DNA of 64,000 nt from Saccopteryx bilineata (Eukaryota; Chordata; Mammalia; Chiroptera; Emballonuridae). Location of the stretch: contig NC_089490.1 of assembly GCF_036850765.1 (NCBI RefSeq), forward strand, positions 100,614,074-100,678,073, written 5' to 3'. The notes beneath the pieces are model-generated. The model was not told where the DNA came from. It made no database searches and was given only the letters and a program-made list of their open reading frames with translations. Position numbers and translations under genes: made by a program. Position 1 is the first letter of the stretch, and each line of letters starts with the position of its first letter. Below are positions 11,281 through 21,927 of the stretch, one piece after another.

Positions 11281-11652
11281 GATATTTTGCTTTTTAAATA
11301 AATGTTTATAATGTCAGAGGAAATAAATGTCTTTTAATGGTGGCTCCCATCTATCCTATAACACTGAACTAAGTCCAGGTTACGTAATACAGACTGATTT
11401 TTCTCCTCTGTGCTAATATGAAATTTTAAACAAAGCTTCTGGTTATTAGAAAATGTCATTATCCTAATTTTCAAGGGTGGATATGTAGGTTTAATTCTTT
11501 TTTGATTGCCTGTTTCATTCTTGGTGTTTCAGAAGTTCTTTTCAGAGTATAGGCTTATCTGAGACCAGCAGGCAGAGACCAGGGATAGAAACAATTCTAA
11601 AGAAATAAGTCCAGCCCTGGCCGGTTAGCTCAGTCGGTTAGAGCATTGTCTT

Positions 11653-12048
11653 TTTTTTTTTTTTGCATTTTTCTGAAGCTGGAAACAGGGAGAGACAGTC
11701 AGACAGACTCCCGCATGCGCCCGACCGGGATCCACCCGGCACGCCCACCAGGGGCGACGCTCTGCCCACCAGGGGGCGATGCTCTGCCCATCCTGGGCGT
11801 CGCCATGTTGCGACCAGAGCCACTCTAGCGCCTGGGGCAGAGGCCACAGAGCCATCCCCAGCGCCCGGGCCATCTTTGCTCCAATGGAGCCTTGGCTGCG
11901 GGAGGGGAAGAGAGAGACAGAGAGGAAGGCGCGGCGGAGGGGTGGAGAAGCAAATGGGCGCTTCTCCTATGTGCCCTGGCCGGGAATCGAACCCGGGTCC
12001 TCCGCACGCTAGGCCGACGCTCTACCGCTGAGCCAACCGGCCAGGGCC
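11653..12048 (-). mobile_element. SINE-B, two-unit form, nested
   Basis: Inserted into the poly-T (tail) side of the SINE-A copy at 12049-12370. CTCF-like unit intact at 11766. Confidence 0.9.
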
Positions 12049-12370
12049 TTTTTTTTTTTTTACAGAGACAGAGAGAGGGATAGATAGGGACAGACAGACA
12101 GGAACAGAGAGAGATGAAAAGCAGCAATCATCAGTTTTTCGTTGCGACACCTTAATTATTCAATGATTGCTTTCTCATATGTGCCGTGACCATGGGCCTT
12201 CAGCAGACCAAGTAACCCCTTGCTCAAGCCAGCGACCTTGGGTCCAAGCTGGTGAGCTTTGCTCAAACCAGTTGAGCCCGTGCTCAAGCTGGCGACTTCA
12301 GGGTCTTGAACCTGGGTCCTTCTGCATCACAGTCCGATGCTCTATCCACTGCGCCACTGCCTGGTTAGGC
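12049..12370 (-). mobile_element. SINE-A, long form, nested in Ves-type SINE
   Basis: Duplication TAGAGCATTGTCTT at 11639-11652 and 12371-12384 shows that this copy landed in the Ves-type element and that SINE-B then landed in its tail. Confidence 0.9.
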
Positions 12371-12811
12371 TAGAGCATTGTCTTAAAACACCAAGGTTGT
12401 AGGTTCAATCCCTGGTCAGTATATATGGACAGCCAATGAATGCACAACTAAGTGGAGCAATAAGTGAATGCTTCTCTCTCTCTCTCTCTGTCTCTCTCAA
12501 ATCAATCAATACATTAAAAAATATTTTTTAAAACATTCAGAAAGCAATTTTATTATACATTACTCCACAATTACACCTGATGGATTTACTCTATAGATCA
12601 GTGTGTTTATTCAGAATAAAGTTATTATGATAAAAAAAGATGTTTTGTGAAGGTTGATCCACTACAATAATACATTGGACTTTAAATTTTATTAAATATT
12701 TTAAATGTAGTTTATTTCTGCATTTCTTTTCAATATTAAGCAAAAGCTCGAAGAAAACTGAGTTATGTTAGTGGAAATATCATCTCTCATAATAATCAGT
12801 AGGTTTTTTTC

Positions 12812-13224
12812 TTTTTTCTTTTTTCTTTTTTTTTTTTTTGCATTTTTCTGAAGCTGGAAACAGGGAGAAACAGTCAGACAGACTCCCGCATGCGCCCGAC
12901 CGGGATCCACCCGGCACGCCCACCAGGGGGTAACGCTCTGCCCACCAGGGGGCGATGCTCTGCCCATCCTGGGCGTCACCATGTTGCAACCAGAGCCACT
13001 CTAGCGCCTGAGGCAGAGGCCAAGGAGCCATCCCCAGTGCCCAGGCCATCTTTGCTCCAATGGAGCCTTGGCTGCGGGAGGGGAAGAGAGAGACAGAGAG
13101 GAAGGCGTGGTGGAGGGGTGGAGAAGCAAATGGGCGCTCCTCCCGTGTGCCCTGGCCGGGAATGGAACCCGGGTCCTCCGCACGCTAGGCCGACGCTCTA
13201 CCGCTGAGCCAACCGGCCAGGGCC
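12812..13224 (-). mobile_element. SINE-B, two-unit form
   Basis: Complete. The first unit is altered (CCACCAGGGGGTAACGC) and the second intact at 12942. Flanked by TCAGTAGGTTTTTTT duplications. Confidence 0.92.
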
Positions 13225-13892
13225 TCAGTAGGTTTTTTTCATGGTTAAGTTCTCACCAAAATAAAAAAAATAAGATTCATCATTGTTACATATGAGTAAC
13301 ACATATAAGAAAAAACAAGCAGGAAGTTGACTTACTGCTAGTAATGAAAACAATGGTAAGTGGTTTGTTTGGTGTTGAGTTAATATACATTTCTTGTATT
13401 TTTCACTTAGACGGGCCAGACACTATTTTAAGTGCTTCCTTAAGGAAGAAGATGATATTCTGGAAGCCAAAAATATATGCTTAGAGAAGGTGGAGTCAAT
13501 TCTGAACGACTAATTCTTAAACCAGGCATCCAGATTAGTGCCCGGGGTGCTGTTTCCTCTTTGCGGCAGAGGCATATTTTAACAGGAGCCTCTTTACACC
13601 CATCCTCCCTAGTTTATTTTTTTTACTTAAAAATTTAAAAAATGAAAAAAATTTTTTTAAATGTTTTTTTACTTACAAGAAGTAGAGTTTACTGGGAAAT
13701 AGCTGAGGAATTGCAACTCAATGAGAGGCATAGAAGCTAGGGAAGAGTCTATCGAGGGCTTAGGGCCAGCTGTATTTTTGGGCAAGAAGCTCAAACATAG
13801 GGAAGTCCAGCCACAGACCCAGCAGTAAGTTCATGGCTTCGAGAATGGGGAAAAGTCTTGGCAGATGTTTACTGATTAAGATATACATCTTG
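13225..13892. other. IKBIP intron 1, unassigned
   Basis: No exon or confident repeat. A/T-rich stretch at 13614-13680. Confidence 0.4.
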
Positions 13893-14262
13893 GCCTGACC
13901 AGGCGGTGGCGCAGTGGATAGAGCGTCGGGCTGGGATGCAGAGGACTCAGGTTCAAGACCCCGAGGTCGCCAGCCGAGGTCGCCAGCTTGAGCGCGGGCT
14001 CATCTGGGTTGAGCAAAAGCCCACCAGCTTGAACCCAAGGTCGCTGGCTCCAGCAAGGGGTTACTCAGTCTGCTGAAGGCCCGCGGTCAAGGCACATATG
14101 AGAAAGCAATCAATGAACAACTAAGGTGTTGCAACGCACAATGAAAAACTAATGATTGATGCTTCTCATCTTTCTCCTTTCCTGTCTGTCTGTCCCTGTC
14201 TATCCCTCTGTCTGACTCACTCTCTGTCTCTGTAAAAAAAAATAAATAAATAAAAAAGAAAA
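13893..14262 (+). mobile_element. SINE-A, long form
   Basis: Complete and close to consensus. Duplication ATATACATCTTG on both sides. A short internal repeat (CCGAGGTCGCCAGC twice) marks a small tandem duplication. Confidence 0.92.
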
Positions 14263-14324
14263 ATATACATCTTGGTCTCCTGTAAATCAGACATTTACAG
14301 TAAGTTTATCAATTCTTTTTATTT

Positions 14325-14504
14325 ATTGATTTTAGAGAGACAGGGGAAGGAAAGAGAGAGAGAGAGCGAGAAACATTGATTTGTCGTTCATTTATTTATG
14401 AATTCATTGGTTGATTCTTGTATGTGCCCTGACTAGGGACTGAACCTGCAAACTTGGCATATTGGGACCACATGCTAACCAAGTGAGCTACCTGGCTAGG
14501 GCAG
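14325..14504 (-). mobile_element. Ves-type SINE
   Basis: On the minus strand it starts GCCCTAGCCAGGTAGCTCAC and contains AATCAACCAATGAATTC and AAATCAATGTTTCTC, matching the Ves pattern. Confidence 0.8.
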
Positions 14505-14765
14505 TCTGTTGTTACACTCCATTCTTCTGAGGGCACATGCATGACATTCTTTATTTCATGTCCTCTGGTTCCATTTTAGATTGAAGTTCTTTCACACGAG
14601 TTTGTGATATAATACCTACTTTTCTTCCTCTCCTTGACCTTTAATGTTCGAGTGAATGAGGTTCTTTTCTTTCCCCACCCTCTCCCTATTATTGAATCTT
14701 AGGGCTCCCAAAATCTATTAGCTTATGATTCCTTTCCTGAACTCCAGACTCCCATGTCCAACTCC

Positions 14766-15190
14766 TGTTAGTGGTGAAACAGCACCAGAACGTTACTGGA
14801 GATTGAACCTCAGCTCCGCAACTTCGGTATTTGAATTCTGGATAAGAAAGAATTCAGAGGCAAGACTCAAATACAGGTAAAAGTTTATTTAGTCACAGAA
14901 GTAGAAGTGAACCAGATGAGCAGTGTGGGCACAGAAACAAGTTACAGAGGTAAAAAGAAGGGCCTCTGGAATTTAGGAGAGAGAAAGCAAGGATACATGC
15001 CTGGGGGCAAGAGGGGAAAAGGTTGGGGGGTGCTTCTGCTTGTGGGGAAAAGTGCAGACTTGAGAGACAGAGTGAGAGAGAAAGAGAAAGCAAGCACTGA
15101 CAATTTTCCCTGGTTTAGATGAGACAACTCGCATCTGTTAATGGCCACAGCTTGTAGTTTGAAGAAAAAAACTATAAATATTTATAGTTA
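14766..15190 (-). mobile_element. Probable endogenous retrovirus LTR fragment
   Basis: Minus-strand sequence carries AATAAACTTTTACC (poly(A) signal) followed by a region ending TTTCACCACTAACA, resembling the R-U5 end of a class I LTR. I could not find a target-site duplication or a convincing opposite end, so the limits are rough. Confidence 0.4.
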
Positions 15191-15246
15191 TGGAGCAAGG
15201 ATTTCTGTTTCTAGGGCCTTGTTTCTTTTTGGATTAATATCAAAGG

Positions 15247-15430
15247 GAAGGCAGCATATTATACTGGTTAAGTGCGGAGCTGGGCAACTCTGGCTCTGCC
15301 ATTTATTCGCCCTATGCATAACCACCTTGGGCAAGTTATTGAACTTATCTTTCCCACAGTTTTCTCATATGTAATGAGGGTATATACTACTACTTAGTTC
15401 ATAAGGTCAGTGTACAGATTAAACAGGACC
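15247..15430 (+). repeat. MIR relic
   Basis: Recognisable MIR core: GGTTAAGTGCGGAGCTGG, CTCTGGCTCTGCCATTTATT, CTTGGGCAAGTTATTGAAC. Confidence 0.8.
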
Positions 15431-15696
15431 TTGTTTACAAAGCTCCTACAGTGCCTAGAGCATAACACCTCAACTGTTCTCTTTAAGTAGCCTTGCCTTA
15501 TCTTTTGGACTGCGTTGTGCAGCTGCCTTTCCATCCTACTGACCAGTCTACAGTGATTGATAGAAGCCCCAGGCATGTTCCCCCTTAAAACCAGGGTTGG
15601 TTTTATAGCAAATGAAGGATGCAATGAATGGATGAGACCATTAATAGGAAGAGAATCATTTTCTTATCCTGTTTTATGGCTTCTTCTTATCATATG

Positions 15697-15882
15697 GCAT
15701 TTTTCAACCTTTTCATCTCATGGCACACTAATTACTAAAATTCTGTAGCACATCAAAAAATATATTTTTTGCCTATCTGACAAAAAAAAGTATAATTTTG
15801 ATTTATTCACAGCAGACAGCTATTGTGTTAGCTGTTATTTTTTTATCTGGCGATCTAAGGGAAAAGAGGGCAATGCCCCTTT
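15697..15882 (+). mobile_element. hAT MITE, family 2, truncated copy
   Basis: Begins CATTTTTCAACCTTTTCATC and shares GGCACACTAATTACTAAAAT and the following about 150 bases with the fuller copy at 47177-47447. The right end is missing. Confidence 0.7.
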
Positions 15883-16490
15883 TTGCATCTTTTAAAATTT
15901 TGGATATAGGAGAAAAGGGCACAGATTAACTGGCTACCATATTAGGGTTTACAGAAGGAATCTTTTTGACTGCAGAATCCATTACAGTCTACAGAGACCT
16001 CATGCAGAATCAGGGCCCGTAGTATTAAACTGTGCTTTTGCTTGGAGTGTTGCCTCTACATATCTCCTTTAGGAATCTTAGATGTGGCTGACAGCCAATT
16101 GACAACCAGTATATTATAGGAGTTTCTCTGGCTCTGTTTCAACTTCATGAGAAAGAGGCAAATAACCACAGGAAGCTGTTATTATGGGCCTTCAGCAAGA
16201 AAGGAAATTCTAGGGCCACTACAAGGGTCAGTACCCAATTAGCCCTGTTTCATACTACAGCTTCATATTCGGCATAATACTGAATGTTCAGAAAAACACT
16301 GACTATATTCTATTTTTAAAAAGTAGGATATTTAAAGAATAACTCTTTTAGATAAAACTCCATTAACAACAAAAAACTGAAAATGGTGTTAACCATAATT
16401 CATTGTATAACCACAGTATACAATGACTTTATAGATTCATTGTATAAATGAATTTATGTTAGATGATAGAAACTGAGTTATAGAATTGTT
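15883..16490. other. IKBIP intron 1, unassigned
   Basis: No exon recognised. The composition is ordinary. Confidence 0.4.
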
Positions 16491-16506
16491 CAAAGAGCTT
16501 TGACTT

Positions 16507-16877
16507 CTTTTGTTTTTTATTTTTATATTTTTGTATTTTTCTGAAGTGAGAAGCGGGGAGGCAGAGAGACAGACACTTGTATGTGCCCGACTGGGATCCA
16601 CCTGGCATGCCTACCAGGGGGCGTGCTTGGCCCATCCAGGCCGTTGCTCCACTGTAACCGGATCCATTCTAGCGCCTGAGGCAGAGGCCATGGAGCCATC
16701 CTCAGTGCCTGGGCCAACTTTGCTCCAATGGAGCCTTGGCTGTGGGAGGGGAAGAGAGAGATAGAAAGAAGAGGGGGAAGGGTGAAGAAGCAGATGGGTG
16801 CTTCTCCTGTGTGCCCTGGCCAAGAATCAAACCCAGGACTTCCATATGCTTTACCACTGAGCCAACTGGCCAGGGCC
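16507..16877 (-). mobile_element. SINE-B, one-unit form, older copy
   Basis: More diverged. The unit reads CTACCAGGGGGCGTGC at 16611. Imperfect duplication AAGAGCTTTGATTTCTT / AAGAGCTTTGACTTCTT. Confidence 0.88.
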
Positions 16878-17310
16878 AAGAGCTTTGATTTCTTATAAAT
16901 AATGATCACAAATGTGATTTTAAAACTTTTATAAAGGCAATTTAGAAACCTGTTGAAATTTCCAGGAGAAACATTTTTTACAATGAAACTTCTGGTTTTT
17001 AATTTATATAATTAAGCTTTTTAAAGTATTATTTATGTCTTGTTTAGTAACTTCACAACTTTTAAACTTTTTGAAGGTAGAATTTCTTCAATTCCTTTAT
17101 CTGAAAAATTTCCCAAAGAGTTTATAATAAAATATTTAAAGTAACACTCAAAGCCAGATAGTTTTGGATTAGTGCTATCTCCAATGTCTTACTGCTAAAC
17201 TGACATATCAGGACTTTATCTGTTACTCACTATCTTTGTTTACTTTCTAAAAGTCTGAAGACACTGAAATAGTGATGTCTTCAAATCTTCATTGAGCAGC
17301 CTAAGGGTTT

Positions 17311-17695
17311 ATTTATTTATTTATTTATTTATTTACAGAGACAGAGAGTAAGTCAGAGAGAGGGATAGACAGGGACAGACAGGAACAGAGAGAGATGAGA
17401 AGCATCAATCATCAGTTTTTCATTGCACGTTCAACACCTTAGTTCATTGATTGCTTTCTCATATGCGCCTTGACCGCGGGCCTTCAGCAGACTGAGTAAC
17501 CCCTTGCTGGACTCAGCGACCTTGGGTTCAAGCTAGTGGGCTTTTCCTCAAACAAGATGAGCCCGCACTCAAGCTGGCGACCTCGGGGTCTCGAACATGG
17601 GTCCTCTGCATCCCAGTCCAACGCTCTATCCACTGCGCCACCGCCTGGTCAGGCTCAGCTGCAGTTTATTTATTTATTTATTTATTTATTTATTT
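17311..17695 (-). mobile_element. SINE-A, long form, with extra 5' sequence
   Basis: SINE body 17311-17654. The duplication GAGCAGCCTAAGGGTTT is found at about 17294-17310 and 17696-17712, so 41 bases beyond the SINE head (TCAGCTGCAG then a (TTTA)n tract) belong to the inserted piece. Confidence 0.8.
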
Positions 17696-17714
17696 GAGCA
17701 GCCTAAGGGTTTAA

Positions 17715-18084
17715 ACTTCCCCTCCCAATTTAATCTAAGTGTAAGAGGATGGATAAGCTGGGTTGATAAGCATATGTATGCAATGTTGTATTTTATCTGG
17801 ATGTTCAGTATAACAAGCATTCGAAATTTGACAAACTGACCCTTAGATGCTGAAGTATATGTTCTAGAGGTACAAATCTCTAGTATTTTGAGATGCCAAA
17901 TGTTTTTTATTTGGAAAATGCTTGCAAATGTCTTACCAGAATAATTTATTCCCAAATTTACCATAAATAAATATTTGCTATAAACAGTGACTGAAATAAT
18001 TATACTTCAACCCATATAGCAAAAGATTTCACAAGAGCAATTAACAGTTGTTATAAAGTACTGTACCCCAGATTCTGAAAGGCA
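17715..18084. other. IKBIP intron 1, unassigned
   Basis: No exon or confident repeat. Confidence 0.4.
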
Positions 18085-18412
18085 CTGTACCTCACTTCAT
18101 CAAGTCCACGTAGAGATACCCAATCCAGATAAATTTTGAAGAGTTTTATTGAAGGAGGAGATTTGTTAAATATGCCGGCCTCATATGGCTAACACGAGGC
18201 AATTGCAGACCCAAATCATGCATGCCGAGTATATCTCAAGGGCTGGTTATATACCCTTTGACCACATACAGGTTGGGGGGCATGACAGCATGACACGATC
18301 ATTAACAAGATTATAACATTTGTCTAGGGATTTACAAGAAACGTTAACTTTCAAGGTAATACAGTCAAAGACATTCACAAATCCTTTTAGTATCTATCTC
18401 TCCTCCTTTGCC
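18085..18412 (-). mobile_element. Probable solo LTR of an endogenous retrovirus
   Basis: On the minus strand a TATA-like GGTATATAACC precedes, by about 100 bases, CAATAAAACTCTTC and a short U5-like tail. This promoter then poly(A) order is typical of an LTR. The ends are not certain and no internal retroviral genes are visible. Confidence 0.5.
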
Positions 18413-18417
18413 TAGAG

Positions 18418-18618
18418 CAGGGGTTGGGAACCTTTTTGGCTGAGAAAGCCGTGAACGCCACTTACTTTAAAATGTAATTCCGTGTGAGCCATACAACGAC
18501 CCGTGTACGTTATGCATTATCCAATAAAAATTTGGTGTTGTCCCGGAGGACAGCTGTGATTGGCTTCAGCCACCTGCAACCATGAACATGAGTGGTAGGA
18601 AATAAATGGATTGTAATA
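18418..18618 (+). mobile_element. hAT MITE, family 3, left part only
   Basis: Starts CAGGGGTTGGGAACCTTTTT, a hAT-type end, and runs into the mariner-like element at 18619. I do not find the matching right end, so it was probably lost after the neighbouring insertions. Confidence 0.65.
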
Positions 18619-19209
18619 CAGTGTGTCCGTTAAGTCATGGTGCACTTTTGACCGGTCACAGGAAAGCAACAAAAAATTGATAGAAATGTGAAGTCTGCAC
18701 CAAATAAAAGGAAAACCCTCCCAGTTTCTGCAGGATGATGTGGCAGCATGTGCACATGCGCAGATGATGATGTAACACCGTGTATACAGCGGAGCAGCCC
18801 ACGGCCATGCCAGTTGAGATGTGGACAGTACAGAGGAAAGTTCAGTGTGTTCTGTGGCTCACTAAATTCCTATCCGTGACCAAAGTGCAACATGAATATG
18901 GTGCGTTTATAACGAAGCGCCACCACATAGGAATAACATTACTTGGTGGGATAAGCAGTTGAAAGAAACCGGTAGTTTGGTGGAGAAACCCCGTTCTGGT
19001 AGGCCATCAGTCAGTGACAAGTAACTATACGGGATAGCTACCTAAGGAGTCCTAAAAAATCTGTGTGTGAGCCCACATCGAACTGCACTGAATAGGTATG
19101 AAACTGGGAGAGTTTTCTTTTTATTTGGTGCAGATTTCATGTTTCTAACATCTTTTGTTGCTTTCCTGTGACTGGTCCAAAAGTGCACCATGATTTTATG
19201 GACATACTA
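18619..19209 (+). mobile_element. Long-TIR DNA transposon with transposase remnant
   Basis: About 590 bp with imperfect terminal inverted repeats of roughly 105 bases. The left starts CAGTGTGTCCGTTAAGTCAT and the right is its inverse, ending near ATGGACATACT. A TA precedes the left end. The interior (18780-18962) translates to QRKVQCVLWLTKFLSVTKVQ and, past a stop, a GRPSVSD-like segment (at about 18990). That recalls the N-terminal helix-turn-helix (DUF4817-like) of some mariner-type transposases. It is far too short and broken to encode a transposase. Confidence 0.7.
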
Positions 19210-19218
19210 TTTTAATAA

Positions 19219-19891
19219 TGTAAAGCCAGTATCTAAGGCCAGGGCAACTATCACAGCAGCCTTCTGGCCTATGCAGGTTCGCATTGGATTCGGACAGTCG
19301 GTAAAGAAACAGCGGAGCCAAAAACTGATGGGCCATAGTCTTTAATTCTAGCTTGCACCCGGCGGGCAAGTAAAAATACACACTGGGCTCCAAAACCCAG
19401 TCACATTCAGTGCTCTCAAAGCCACTGACTTATCCGAGTTTCCTAGAATCAAAGGTTTCTAGCTCACCAGACTTATTCACCTCTGTTCCCCATATCCCTC
19501 CTTCTCTAGCGTCAAACTGCACAAACTGGCATCTCACTCAGCACTCTGCCATCTTGGCTGCTTCTCCTGGCCTACTCCACGTGGCTTTTCTCTGCTCTCT
19601 GCTCTCTCATGCTAATCTCAGGAACCAAGAGCGCAAGCTCCCGCTCAGTCCCCATTTTATATTGTAGCTTCACAACCTCTAATCCAATATACAAAATAGG
19701 GAAGTCTCTAATACAAAGTTACTTCTCTGAGGCGTGATTGGATTGTACCACCCCACATCAAAAAGGGTGGGAAAGGCTTAATCCCAAAACCAAGCCCCAG
19801 GCTACAAGGATTCTCAACACACATTAATATCACCTGGGCGACGGCCTCCATCTTTAACAAAGTGAGCATAATACATTTTATCTGCCCAACA
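19219..19891 (-). mobile_element. Solo LTR of an endogenous retrovirus, copy 1
   Basis: A 673-bp element running TGTTGGGCAG...GGCTTTACA on the minus strand, with a perfect 5-bp duplication (AATAA on the plus strand at 19214-19218 and 19892-19896). It contains a TATA box (ATATAAAATGGGG), a poly(A) signal region (GAATTAAAG) and a GCCCGCCGGGTGCAAGCTAG block. Shares most of its length with 21017-21623. No gag, pol or env is present. Confidence 0.85.
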
Positions 19892-19896
19892 AATAA

Positions 19897-20460
19897 TAAT
19901 CATAAAATCTGTCCAGTTTTAGAAAAATTCTTTAATTGAGCAGTTTTATTTTGCAAAGGCACAGTTCAAATAAAAGTTTCCTACTTAATGTAACTTGTCT
20001 TTACTGTAGGCGCTGATAGTAAATTCCTGAGCTGAAGCATCTGCCTTCCAACAGTTTTCTCCTTTATAGATTTGTGGGTGTAAAAGGAGTTCTATGGAAA
20101 GTACTCTCACAGGGTGATCTGATCATAAATCTCTAACTGGGTAGGACATGAGGGGTAGCCACACCCTAGGCATATATAACTTTAGTAAAAGGTTTATCTA
20201 TGTCTTAAGCAAGCCCTGTTTATTGTTTCTGTGCATCTAGGTTAGCACACCTTTGAAATAAGTGGTGCCACCCTCAAGAGAATTAAGGTTAACTGTCTTG
20301 CTCTCAAATTCCCACCTTGCTTTTTCTTACCTTCATGAAATCTTCCTTAAGTTCTCTCCTTAATTTCAAATGCCTAACAGGAACTGCAAAACTGTTTTTC
20401 TGTGGAGCGTTTTAGATCTTGCTTCCCAGAAACTTTCATCAATTTTGGCTTAAATAAACA
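19897..20460. other. IKBIP intron 1, unassigned
   Basis: No exon or confident repeat recognised. Confidence 0.4.
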
Positions 20461-20462
20461 TT

Positions 20463-20795
20463 TTTTTTTTTTTTTTTGGTGCTCAGAGAGAGAGTGAGAG
20501 AGAGACAAAGGCAGAGACAGACAGACAGGAAGGGAGAGAATGAAAAGCATCAACTCAAACCTGTAGTTGCGGCACTTTAGTCATTGTTTTTGATATGTGT
20601 CTTGACTGGGTGGGGGTGGGAGGCTCCAGATAAACCAGTGACCCCTTGCTCAATCCAATGACCTTGGGCTCAAGCCAGTGACCCCACGCTCAAGCCTAAT
20701 GAGCCTGTGCTCAAGCCAGCGACCTCAGGGTTTTAAACCTGGGACCTCAGTATCCTAGGTCCATATTCTATCTAAAGCACCACTACTGGTCTGGC
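20463..20795 (-). mobile_element. SINE-A, long form, diverged
   Basis: Head decayed (CCAGACCAGTAGTGGTGC on the minus strand). Flanked by AATAAAC on both sides. Confidence 0.8.
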
Positions 20796-20837
20796 AATAA
20801 ACTATTAATAAAAATTCTCTACAGTTTTTGACATGTC

Positions 20838-20871
20838 TACACTTGATCTTAGCCCAAAGACCGAAAAGTGA
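20838..20871 (-). pseudogene. U2 snRNA 5' fragment 1
   Basis: The minus strand reads CACTTTTCGGTCTTTGGGCT then AAGATCAAGTGTAG, close to nucleotides 1-36 of U2 snRNA, with a few changes in the branch-point-proximal and GGCCTTTTGG region. Nothing further of U2 follows, so it is a truncated pseudogene and not a functional RNA. Confidence 0.8.
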
Positions 20872-21016
20872 ATTTTGGACATTTCTTATGTCAACAGATT
20901 ACTATTAGTGTTTTTACCCAGGATAGTTACTAAATGTTTGAAAAGGTGATAATTTTGTGATATACTTTAACTGACATGAATATGTATTGGTCAAATAAGT
21001 TTGTAAATATGATATA

Positions 21017-21623
21017 TGTATTTGCTCGCTTATAGTTTGCATTGGGTGTGGGTGACAGGCTGTAAGCAGGCAGGGTCATTATAGCCTAAGGCTTAGTTTT
21101 AAGACTAAGCTTTTCCCCACACCCTTGACTGTTGCATGATAGGGGGTGGTGCACTCTTATGAGGAATCCCATTTATGCTTCAGATAAGTGACTTTCAGAT
21201 AAGAGATTTCCCTGTTTGTATATTGGATTAAAGGTTTTGATTTCTACACTATAAAATGGGGCAGAGGAGCCCATGCAGGAGGAGAGCAGAGAAAGGCCAC
21301 GTGGAGGAGAAGCAGCCAAGATGATGGAGTGCTGAAGGAGAAGTTAGTTAGTGCAGAGTTTGTGCAGAGAGAAGGAGATGGCGAACAGAGGTGAATAAGG
21401 CTGGTGAGCTAGGAAACTCGAGTAAGTCAGTGGCTTTAGGAGCCCTGAATGGAAAGGGCAGTGTTTTCCTACTGTGTGTATTTCTTGCCCGCCGGGTGCA
21501 AGCTAGGATTAAAGCTAATCCACCAGCTCTTGGCTCCGTTGTTTCATTACCATCTGTCCAAATCAAATGTGAATCTGCATTGGCCAGGCGACTGTGATGG
21601 TGGCCGTGGCTACTGGCTTTACA
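21017..21623 (+). mobile_element. Solo LTR of an endogenous retrovirus, copy 2
   Basis: Same family as the LTR at 19219-19891 but on the opposite strand. It has a TATA box (CTATAAAATGGGG at about 21250), the GCCCGCCGGGTGCAAGCTAG block and a terminal GGCTTTACA. The flanks ATATA and ATATG may be a decayed 5-bp duplication. The 5' boundary is uncertain. Confidence 0.75.
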
Positions 21624-21927
21624 ATATGCATCTTTGGATAATTAATGAAAATAAATTCAGTAACTATAACTAGCTGTATTAGGTTCCAGGGAAAAGCAAC
21701 ATATCTTTGAGCATACTAAGTTCTATTACTGAATAACTTCTCCAAAACAAAAAGGGTTTAACTTACCTAAAGAAGGTCATACATTTTAATACATTAGAGC
21801 CTAAGTTTATTTAAAACAGTAAATTCAGTACATTTAGTCTTTTAAGGTCAAAATAAAAACATTCCATAAACAAATATATTAGTTAAATAACTATTTTTTT
21901 TCCTAATCCAATCGTATTGTTCAGTAT

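Larger units (their letters stand above)
11613..12515 (+). mobile_element. Ves-type SINE split by two nested SINEs
   Basis: Head at 11613-11652 (AGCCCTGGCCGGTTAGCTCA), remainder at 12371-12515 (CCAAGGTTGTAGGTTCAATC, then a CT-rich tail and AAATCAATCAA). The split occurs inside the A-box region and is bounded by the 14-bp duplication TAGAGCATTGTCTT. Confidence 0.85.
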
